From: Hirudo medicinalis
Taxonomy: Eukaryota; Annelida; Clitellata; Hirudinida; Hirudinidae
Direction of reading: 5' to 3'
Length of the DNA: 19,027 nucleotides
Assembly: GCA_011800805.1 (NCBI GenBank)
Contig: MPNW01001114.1
Span: 44,852-63,878, forward strand
Position numbers and translations under genes: made by a program. Below, one piece after another: positions 9,527-16,609 of the stretch; position 1 is the first letter of the stretch; each line of letters begins with the position of its first letter. Below the pieces are notes generated by a model that saw nothing but the letters and a program-made list of their open reading frames with translations, was not told where the DNA came from and made no database searches.

Positions 9527-9799
9527 ATGAAAAGATCTTTCGATTCGCCGTTGGCTATGGCGGGCGAAATTTCTGAAGCCAAAAGGGACGCTCATGTTCG
9601 TTCTCAGATAATAGAATCAGTGAGGAATAACAAGCCGAATGATCTAAAAGACATCCTGCAGTCCCATCCAGACGTTCTTGAGGAAATGCCAGAGATCACC
9701 GACGATCAGGGACTGGGCCTGCTGGCTCTGTCAGTTATGAGTGGAGGAGGAAACAAGATAACTGCCATGCTGGTTTCTTTGGAGACCGATGTTCAGACT
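9527..9799 (+). CDS. TRPC exon 1 (start codon, first ankyrin region)
   Basis: 91 codons from ATG (AAA context) to phase 0 donor GTGAGT. It encodes MKRSFDSPLAMAGEISEAKR and a helical segment (IIESVRNNKPNDLKDILQSH, GLGLLALSVMSGGGNKITAM) in the place of the first TRPC ankyrin repeats, but weakly similar to them. The join to exon 2 is in phase. Confidence 0.7.
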
Positions 9800-12055
9800 G
9801 TGAGTCTGAAAATCCTTTGTCGAAAACTTTTGACTATGATGATTATTTTATTATAATGAGTGTTGCTGATAATATTATAATATGATAATGAAATAATGAA
9901 ATTACAACAATGAATATTATTAAAATGCTGGTTATTAAACTATCAACAACAACAACAGCAACTCACCACTTCACAGCTTCTAAAATCTGCTACTCACGCC
10001 GGGTGTCGAACACGGCGCCTTCTATCTGCGATCTGCGGATTCATAAACACTGCACGACACGCCGCTCCAGTAAGGAAGACATTACAAGCCTCTATCTGGA
10101 GAAAGCACCTGGGTGTTTTAATGGCTCCATGTAATCGTCATCATCATCATCATTATTAGCACCATCATTACTATTACAACAACATGTCACATCACATCCA
10201 CCCAGCTAAGGAACGGCCTGCTCTATGCCGTAAGAGCGGCCGCAAAGATGAAGATGATAATGATCCTGGAGAGAGAGAAACAGCTTGGGTCAAAGATCAC
10301 AGTCGACGGACCCTGTAGAAGCCCTACCCTTGGGTTTTGGAGGGGCGAGTGTCAGGAATTTCCGCCCTATGTTACCCCATTGATGTTGGCGTGTGAACTC
10401 AACAATCCGGATCTGGTTAAGATACTATTAGAGTATAAACACAGACTGCACACGCCCCACCCCTTCAAGTGCAAATGTGAACAATGCAGGTAACTCTGGT
10501 CATAATATAATTTCAATATTATTATATTAATATAAGGCTGGCCTTTTGAGTTTATTTGAATTTGTTATAATGTTTTTTGCTTTGTATACTATATTATAAT
10601 ATAATATATAATATAATATATTATAATATATAATATAATATAATATAAAATATATATAATGTATAATATAATATAATATATAATATATTTGTATAATATA
10701 ACAGCTTGTTTGTTCGAAAACTCAAAAAACCCTAAAAAATATTTGATCTAATACTAATTATATTATATTATAACATAAATATTGTCCTACTCATCAAGCT
10801 ATGCTAAAGAAATCAACATAACACTATGGTGTTGGAGAAGTGACTGGCAAAAGCCAACGCACATGGAGCGAGTTTTGTCAGTCCTACTTAGATTTCCAAG
10901 GTCACAAGGTCATGAGGTAACCCTAGGGTTAGGGTTAGGGTTAGGGTTAGGAGTTCGGTACCAGGAGTTGCTGCCTGTGAGTTGGCTTTTGCCCGTCACT
11001 TTGCCCAACGATCGAAAGACTGTGTCCATTTACAGAACCGTTGTAAAGCAGAGACGTCAGAGACTATTTTCTCAACCATTTATATAGCGCTCCTTCCCAA
11101 AGACGCTTTACTCGACTCTGCTAACTACAAGTAGTTAGCGTAATCTAGTCACGCTCACATCAAAAATAATCCAAATTCAACAACAGAACCAGCAGTCACC
11201 CGTCCTTATTAGAGGCCAAAGCAAGATTCAGAGAGTTCAGGGCTCTGGCAAGTCCAGCCTTCTTGATCCAAGCCTTCTTCGACCCTGTACTGGCAGCCTT
11301 CCGACTCAACACAGAGTTGAAGGACGAAGCCATCAACGAACCAGAACTGCACGAGGAGTACATGGCCCTGGCCGAACAATGTGCCGAGTAGGTGTGGTTG
11401 TGGTAGTCGTGGTCGCAGCGGTAATTGTGGTTGTTGTGGTTGATGAGGCAACGGACGCAGTGGAGGTTGTTGTACTGGTCGTAGCGGTTGTAGCTACTCT
11501 AGCTTCTGCAGTATTAAAATGTCCAGGCTAAACATAGAAATTGTCCATTCATCCAGGTTTTCTACTACCCTACTGGGCTTATGTAGGACAAGGGAGGAGG
11601 TGCTTATACTTCTGAGCAGGGGTGCAGAACTCTCGACCACTAGGAAGTTCCAGCCTTTCAATAGGGTTCAACAAGCCCTCCAATTGGGCTTCAAGAGCTT
11701 CGTGGCCCACTTCAATTGCCAGCAGGTGGGTGGGGCCTAAACTACGAGTGGGAGGAGTTTTAGGAATTCCAAATTGATTTACAATGTCCATTTGTTAGCT
11801 TAAACGGTAGATTTTATGATGACGAATTATGATGATGATGGTAGTGGTGATGATGATGATGGTGATGGTGGTGGTGGTGATGATGATGATTGCAGTTAAA
11901 ATCATCACCAAGGCCGCAAACAATAACGACATTAGCCATTCATAGACCTATAACCCACTTTATGTTTGGACTAATTTTAGCTGATTGGTCATCCATCCTC
12001 CTTATTTCACTGCACTTCTGCCTTACGTCATCATCAACATCATCATCATCATCAC

Positions 12056-12086
<31 letters not shown>

Positions 12087-12087
12087 A

Positions 12088-12119
<32 letters not shown>

Positions 12120-12156
12120 GTCGTCGTCGTCGTCCTCCTCCTCCTCCTCCTCCTCA

Positions 12157-12197
<41 letters not shown>

Positions 12198-13417
12198 ATC
12201 ATCGTCATCATCGTCATCATCGTCATCATCNTCGTCATCGTCCATCATCGTCATCATCGTCGTTCGTCATCATCGTCATCATCGTCATCGTCGTCACCAT
12301 CGTCATCATCATCATCATCGTCATCGTCATCATCACCAAGGTCCTCTCGAAGGAATGGTACGGCAATGACAGCACATTTCGCGACCTGACCTCTACCACC
12401 GCCCTGCTCTTCTTCTCCTGGAGGGTGGCGACCTTGCCCCTCCTGGGTTTTTACCTCTGGATTTTTCCGTTCGTCGAGAGGGGTCAGCACGTGAGGAGCC
12501 ATGCCACCATGTACCTGGATCAGGCTGCCTCCTACCTCGTATTCCTTGTCTGCAATTTGGCCAGAGTGAGTTAGTCGATGATGATGATGAAGATGATGAT
12601 GATGATGATGACGGCGATGATAATGATGACGGTGTGTGTGGTTAATTAATGTCCATTTCATTACTAGATGATTAGGATGGGCGATGATAATGATGACGGT
12701 GACGATGATGATTGTTATGTCTAATTATTTATTCAATCATTGTTACAAACACAAGTGCCTTTATAAAGCCTTATAATATTTTTTGTGCTTTGAGAATCTG
12801 GAGGAGATTCAAAATTCAAAGTGGTCAGTCGCTGATGTGAACGTGTTTTTGATGATCTTAATTAAGCCACAGTCATCGTCATCGTCGTCATCATTTTCGT
12901 CGTCATCATCTTCATCATAATCATCGTCGTCGTCGTCATCTTCATCATCGTCATCGTCATCATCATCGTCATCGTCATGATCGTCTTCGTCATCATCATC
13001 ATCATCGTCACCATCGTCATCACCATCATAGTCATCATCATCATCGTCATCGTCGTCATCATCGTCATCACCATCATCGTCGTCATCGTCATCGTCGTCA
13101 TCATCGTCATCAGCAAATCTTCGACGAAGATGGTCCATCGAGAGCGCCCCCGACGGACTTCCTGTCCTATTACGTCATAATACACGTGACTGGCAGTTGG
13201 TACGAACTGACCAGGAAGCTCCTGAGAAAGGGAGACCAGGCCTTCCTCCAAGACAGTCAGCAAATGTGTTTTAATCGAGAAATGTTTTTTGGATTTTTGT
13301 TGATAATGGTTGTAATAGTTTTGGATGTGATTATTGTGATGATGATAATAATGATAATGGTAATAATAATAATAATAATAATAATGATGATGATGATGAT
13401 GATGATGATGATGTTGT

Positions 13418-13477
<60 letters not shown>

Positions 13478-13649
13478 GAATAATAATAATAATAATGATA
13501 AATAATAATATTTCTACTGCCGATGTTGATTAATAAATACCTAATTATTTATAAATGTTACATTATAATTGTCATGTAATTATTCTAAAACATATTAAAT
13601 ACATTACTTCACTATTGTGTAACATTGATATTATTTTTATTGTTATTAA

Positions 13650-13715
<66 letters not shown>

Positions 13716-14104
13716 CATTTTTTATTAATTATTATCGCTCAAGTTATATTATTATTATTATTATTGTAATCAGTATTAATAAATGGTATTTATTAAATAC
13801 TGATAATCCTCATCATCGTCATCACCATCACCACCAACATCACATCTTAAACCCCAATCTCCTCTAAGCCTGGAACCTCTACGATGTCATCATGCTGACC
13901 CTATTCAACTTGACCTTCGTCTGCTGGGTGATCACGGCCTACGAGGGGGTCTCTGACCCCGACTCCATTGACATACCGAGGCAGTACTGGCCGGCCTATG
14001 AACCGAAGTTGGTCGGGGAGGTCTTGAACAGTTTCTGCATCCTTTTGACATTTTTCAGGTCGTTCAGGTACCTGCAGCTAAACAGGACCATTGGGCCACT
14101 ACAG
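9527..14104 (+). CDS. TRPC-like: TRPC-family cation channel, N-terminus through S4 (exons 1-7)
   Basis: Seven exons with consistent phases: 9527-9799, 10206-10489, 11226-11387, 11557-11725, 12341-12565, 13114-13255, 13869-14104 (about 505 residues). The product is a plasma-membrane, phospholipase-C-coupled calcium-permeable channel subunit. Domain order: divergent ankyrin region (1 to about 160) with LLYAVRA and TPLMLACELNNPDLVKILLE; the TRPC zinc motif HPFKCKCEQC; the linker ALASPAFLIQAFFDPVLAAFRL; a second helical block ending SFVAHFNCQQ; pre-S1; S1 (ASYLVFLVC); S2 (FLSYYVIIHVTGSWYEL); S3 (WNLYDVIMLTLFNLTF); S4 ending RSFRYLQLNRTIGPLQ. Each block lines up with TRPC4/5 and fly TRP. S5, pore, S6 and the TRP box are absent from the window: no exon for them follows 14104. 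It is either truncated, interrupted by a misjoin, or continues beyond 19027. Confidence 0.85.
9994..10077 (-). repeat. tRNA-derived SINE fragment in TRPC intron 1
   Basis: The minus strand reads GTGTCGTGCAGTGTTTAT ... CGCAGATAGAAGG ... GCCGTGTTCGACACCCGGC, the order A-box region, anticodon-arm-like part, B box and TpsiC stem at near-tRNA spacing. Such tRNA-derived SINE heads are common in invertebrates. Mismatches in the stems argue against a working tRNA gene. Confidence 0.5.
10133..10180 (+). repeat. TCA microsatellite, 3' half of TRPC intron 1
   Basis: ATCGTCATCATCATCATCATTATT followed by degraded repeats, 25 bases before the exon 2 acceptor; GAT/AAT-rich sequence lies in the 5' half of the same intron (9835-9900). 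Confidence 0.75.
10206..10489 (+). CDS. TRPC exon 2 (ankyrin repeats, zinc motif)
   Basis: Acceptor cacccag; in-phase continuation LRNGLLYAVRAAAK, then YVTPLMLACELNNPDLVKIL and HPFKCKCEQC. The donor follows TGC AG with GTAACT (phase 2). Spacing of H and three C (H-x3-C-x-C-x2-C) equals the zinc site of TRPC4/5. Confidence 0.88.
10500..10700. repeat. TATAA/TATAT low-complexity block
   Basis: Degenerate TATAATATAA repeats in TRPC intron 2, self-complementary. TATA-like matches here are not evidence of a promoter. Confidence 0.85.
10892..10916 (+). CDS. Tentative 25-base TRPC microexon
   Basis: Acceptor gtcagtcctacttag, donor GTAACC, phase 2 in and phase 0 out; it would encode FPRSQGHE and restore the loop length expected in TRPC proteins when joined to 11215. 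However, it lies inside a foldback repeat and coincides with an AGGTCA direct repeat, so chance is a real possibility. Confidence 0.2.
10899..10912 (+). promoter_or_regulatory. Perfect DR2 (AGGTCA CA AGGTCA)
   Basis: Two perfect nuclear-receptor half-sites in direct orientation spaced by two bases, inside the foldback element. DR2 sites are bound by RXR heterodimers such as RAR. Presence of the motif is certain; function is unknown. Confidence 0.3.
10918..10951 (+). repeat. Interstitial telomere-type array (GGGTTA)4
   Basis: Four perfect GGGTTA units plus GG, preceded by TAACCCTA, so one reverse-oriented unit abuts the array at a CCCTAGGG palindrome. TTAGGG is the telomere repeat of most animals outside arthropods and nematodes. 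Confidence 0.85.
11226..11387 (+). CDS. TRPC exon 3 (ALASP block)
   Basis: It encodes FREFRALASPAFLIQAFFDP and LAAFRLNTELKDEAINEPEL ending EQCAE. The end is well set: GCC GA before GTAGGT, with the glutamate completed by G of exon 4; reading one codon further meets TAG. The start is uncertain: 11226 gives the right phase directly from exon 2, whereas the better acceptor ttattag before 11213 or agag before 11215 would need an extra small exon upstream. Confidence 0.8.
11557..11725 (+). CDS. TRPC exon 4 (helical linker, NCQQ)
   Basis: Acceptor attcatccag; GA+G makes E before FSTTLLGLCRTREEVLILL, matching the family pattern [20 protein letters not shown]. It ends GFKSFVAHFNCQQ (family EFVAQPNCQQ) before GTGGGT, phase 0. 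Confidence 0.88.
11830..11890 (+). repeat. GAT/GGT microsatellite, 5' half of TRPC intron 4
   Basis: GATGATGATGGTAGTGGTGA and similar; complementary in triplet type to the ATC block in the 3' half of the same intron. Confidence 0.85.
12027..12336 (+). repeat. TCA/TCG/TCC microsatellite, 3' half of TRPC intron 4
   Basis: About 310 bases of TCA, TCG and TCC triplets running directly into the exon 5 acceptor; contains the window's only ambiguous base (12231). Its length probably strains sequencing. Confidence 0.9.
12341..12565 (+). CDS. TRPC exon 5 (pre-S1 and S1)
   Basis: 75 codons: VLSKEWYGNDSTFRDLTSTT, a hydrophobic pre-S1 segment (LLFFSWRVATLPLLGFYLWI), then DQAASYLVFLVCNLAR as S1 (family TASYLTFLFML). 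Donor GTGAGT. The acceptor is the end of a TCA/TCG microsatellite (tcatcaccaag). Confidence 0.88.
12577..12713 (+). repeat. GAT/GAC microsatellite, 5' half of TRPC intron 5
   Basis: Two GAT/GAC-rich blocks (12577-12630 and 12679-12713) starting 11 bases after the exon 5 donor. Confidence 0.85.
12872..13112 (+). repeat. TCA/TCG microsatellite, 3' half of TRPC intron 5
   Basis: About 240 bases of interrupted TCA/TCG/TTC triplets that end in the AG of the exon 6 acceptor. Confidence 0.9.
13114..13255 (+). CDS. TRPC exon 6 (S1-S2 loop and S2)
   Basis: 47 codons plus one base: QIFDEDGPSRAPPTDFLSYY through VTGSWYELTRKLLRKGDQAF, matching family [20 protein letters not shown] and GGFTEYIHD. The donor GTCAGC is weak but its phase (GAC A) fits exon 7. 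The acceptor tcatcgtcatcag is again the microsatellite itself. Confidence 0.85.
13337..13503 (+). repeat. AAT/GAT microsatellite, 5' half of TRPC intron 6
   Basis: GAT and AAT triplets in alternating runs shortly after the exon 6 donor. Confidence 0.9.
13640..13843 (+). repeat. ATT and ATC microsatellites, 3' half of TRPC intron 6
   Basis: ATT runs (13640-13716 and about 13745-13765) and an ATC/ACC run (13806-13843), complementary to the AAT/GAT block earlier in the intron. Confidence 0.88.
13869..14104 (+). CDS. TRPC exon 7 (S3 and S4)
   Basis: Acceptor aatctcctctaag; A+CC makes T before WNLYDVIMLTLFNLTFVCW (S3). The loop has PRQYWPAYEPKLVGEVLNSF and S4 has FRSFRYLQLNRTIGPLQ, ending phase 0 before GTGGGT. 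This is the last recognisable TRPC exon here. Confidence 0.9.
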
Positions 14105-14193
14105 GTGGGTTGCAGGTAATTATAGGGAATAGAGTTATATTATAGTAATAATTATAATGACGGTTGTAGTGATGATAATTGTTATTACTGTTG

Positions 14194-14282
14194 TTGTTAT
14201 TATTGATGATGATGATGATGATTATGATGATGATGACGACGACGATGATGACGACGACGATGATGATGATGATGATGATGAT
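14194..14282 (+). repeat. GAT/GAC microsatellite after the last TRPC donor
   Basis: GAT and GAC triplets beginning 90 bases after the exon 7 donor, as in the other introns, but no large ATC partner is found downstream. Confidence 0.88.
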
Positions 14283-15244
14283 TGAAGCTATGATGAGGCG
14301 TTGACACCTTGGAGATCGAAAATCCACTCAAGGGACTCTTTCGAGTGGTACATGGGGCTGAGATAAGGACCCCCTCGTGTCTCCAAGGGCTGAAGAATCA
14401 CAGTCGTAATCACCTCGGGCATCAGACGTTCTCCGTTAGACACCTGTACCCGCTTCTTGGTGACTTTGTTTTGGCGAGGCTGGGTCAGGGATGGGTGGGT
14501 GGATGTAAACCCGGGGTCAATTCAGGGTCAAAGGGCAAAAAAGTGTCAAGATGTCGGTGGTGACGTAATATTCTGTAATACTAATACTAATTTGGTCAAT
14601 CAAATATTCGGCATTTGTAACTAAATTCCAATTTAACTTTTAATTATTATTAAAATGTCGGAATGGAACAGAAAAGAATGGCTGTTATTTACAAGGGACA
14701 ATCCCTGTATATCTGTCGACACGATCACAAAACTGCTTCTGCATTTCGATTACATCATCGTCGCGGATGACAAGGACGACGACGACGACGATGACGACAC
14801 CCTCACTTGACCCTGGCGTGACCTTGGTGACCGTCGACGGGGTCTGGAATGATTCAAAGGATAAGTGTTATGAATGTTGTTGTTGCTTTTATTATTGTCT
14901 GAATATTAACACTGAAATGACTTACTGATTCATAGCGAGTTGAATTTTCCCGCCTAATTCTCCTAATTATTACTGGCGGGGTGCCAACTGGCTAATCAAT
15001 ATTCATGAGCCGCATGACTTTTGGCGGGATTTTCTGCCACTCGACAATCTCGATTGGGAATGATGTCATGGCAACCTCCGTGGTTCAAAGGTCGTGACAA
15101 CAATGATGTCAGCAATTGGTGTTGATTATGGTAGTGATGATGATGATGATGATGATGAGGATGATGAAGATGAGCAGGAAGAGGAGGAGAAAAGGGAGTC
15201 TCGAATTTCATCATTCATCCGTTCATTCCGCCATCCATTCAACC

Positions 15245-15275
15245 CACCCATCCATCCATCCATCCATCCATCATC
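15245..15275 (+). repeat. (CCAT)n microsatellite
   Basis: CCACCCATCCATCCATCCATCCATCCATC, about six units. Confidence 0.9.
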
Positions 15276-16254
15276 TTCTGCCCACTTGTTCCAAGAGGAT
15301 TTAGTAATACAGAAGATTGTGATAAGAACACGTTATATATTGACCCCTGAACTTCATGTAATTGTACAACTATATAAGTGTACAGGTTTGTAGAGGTGCA
15401 TTATTATGAATTATTACACTGCATGCATGCGACCGACTGGAGATTGTGTAATGATGCATCGACGAATTCACCTCCAATTCACCAGTGCATCGATCAAAGC
15501 ATTCATTAATTCATTTAATCTCCGATCACCGTTCGTGAATTACTTTTTCAGCAATTGTCCAAGATTACTTAGTCTACTCTAAGCCATCATTGTGAAACTA
15601 AAAATGTTTTGTAAACACTTTTAAATTATGGTTGATAATTATGACATAATAACAAAACTAATTATCAATCCAGGTAGCTATTGATCTATCTTTCCATGTG
15701 TCCATTGTTACTAAACAACACCTGAGGTGCATTAAGATTGGGTGTCGACCTGTATTATACTCTCGACTCACCTGGCTTCAGGTAGCGGAGTTGATCGTCT
15801 GAACTTTGGTCCTGTTTTTGTGTGTATCAAATGAGCTCAAGCCTTCATCTCCTTATAGGATATCGACCGCTTCCATTGAAAATAGGAGACGAAAGTTGAC
15901 AGAAATGAAAATTATTTAAGTTAATTATTCACTTATTTATAATTTATAATTATATTTTCGTTAATAAATTAACCGCAGATGTAACTGTGTCACATGTAAT
16001 CGTCGTCAATAGCGCCATTAATATTCGAAGTATTAATAATCGGTTGATAAGCCACTCTTGCCATTCTTTTGATCTCAAAGTACATAAAAAAGACGAATTG
16101 TTAAAAATGCATGAATGCAATTCACCATCCTACGATCCTATGCGTTCATTCACTCATCATTGCTCAAAAATCCAAATTGATTATAAATCGTAGCGAGTCC
16201 TCATTTCCTCGTCTCGAGACCGAGACCAGAAGAAGATTCAAATGCAAATCTTAG

Positions 16255-16395
16255 GTACCGACTGGCTCTCTGATCCAATGGCTTTTGTCGACTGGAATCT
16301 GATCTTATTGAGATGTTTGAACAATCTCTTCAAAACTCTTGCAGCATCTTCATCTGTTACGAAACTGTTTCGTTTTGAAAACGATTTGGGCACCG
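16255..16395 (+). CDS. Possible upstream MMS22L-like exon
   Basis: Acceptor aaatcttag, donor GTAATC, encoding TDWLSDPMAFVDWNLILLRC and NNLFKTLAASSSVTKLFRFE. SDPMAFVDW resembles human RDPLGFSWW. But only 44 bases separate it from the next exon, the phases clash (1 versus 2), and about 100 residues of the human protein between these points are missing, so it cannot splice directly to 16440. Confidence 0.35.
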
Positions 16396-16439
16396 GTAAT
16401 CCGCTTAATGTAGTTTTGGCATAGTATTTGTGATGACAG

Positions 16440-16609
16440 GTTCTTATCGGGTTTGATTATCTTGGAAAGAACTGAATTTGGCGACTCACGGACAACAAAG
16501 AAACCAGAAACCCGTGTCATTGGGCGTTCAATTATGTCTGGATTTGGTTTTTGTCTTCTGTTGGCATTTCGTGTCAACGTGCAGACTGCTACTCCGGATA
16601 AGATGATAA
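16440..16609 (+). CDS. MMS22L-like exon (FLSGLIILE...)
   Basis: Starts phase 2 after gatgacag; ends ATA+A before GTATGG. It contains ETRVIGRSIMSGFGFCLLLA, comparable with human QVKGRIYSKF...FSLFLLLA but about 14 residues shorter. Confidence 0.5.

Larger units (their letters stand above)
10831..11009. mobile_element. Foldback/MITE-like element in TRPC intron 2
   Basis: Arms of about 38 bases at 10831-10869 and 10970-11009 are inverted copies. The core GGCAAAAGCCAAC is identical and AAGTGAC lies in both arms, with few mismatches and one gap. The 100-base centre holds an AGGTCA direct repeat and a TTAGGG array. No transposase and no clear target-site duplication are seen, so non-autonomous element is an inference. 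Confidence 0.55.
14105..16254. other. Gene-poor stretch between TRPC exon 7 and the MMS22L-like exons
   Basis: None of the expected S5-pore-S6 exons of TRPC and none of the N-terminal MMS22L exons are seen. It holds GAT repeats (14194-14282, 15136-15167), a CCAT repeat (15250-15274), a GAC run inside a 51-codon ATG frame (14655-14810) and otherwise AT-rich DNA. Open frames at 14309-14563 and 15283-15340 have no recognisable similarity. Confidence 0.5.

Noticed and set aside
10560..10700. TATA-box promoter cluster
   Set aside because: A degenerate AT repeat inside an intron produces TATAA by composition alone.
11388..11400. In-frame TAG after TRPC exon 3 as a premature stop
   Set aside because: The donor GTAGGT two bases earlier ends the exon at GCC GA and the phase fits exon 4 exactly, so the TAG is intronic.
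11890..12389. Long poly-serine and poly-aspartate open frames on both strands (also 12809-13138)
   Set aside because: They are translations of the TCA/TCG triplet repeats inside TRPC introns; a triplet repeat is open in every frame. There is no homology outside the repeat and the splice sites on both sides make them intronic.
14309..14563. Next TRPC exon in frame after exon 7
   Set aside because: The translation (ENPLKGLFRVVHGAEIR...) has no S5-like hydrophobic segment and no similarity to the conserved S4-S5 linker or pore.
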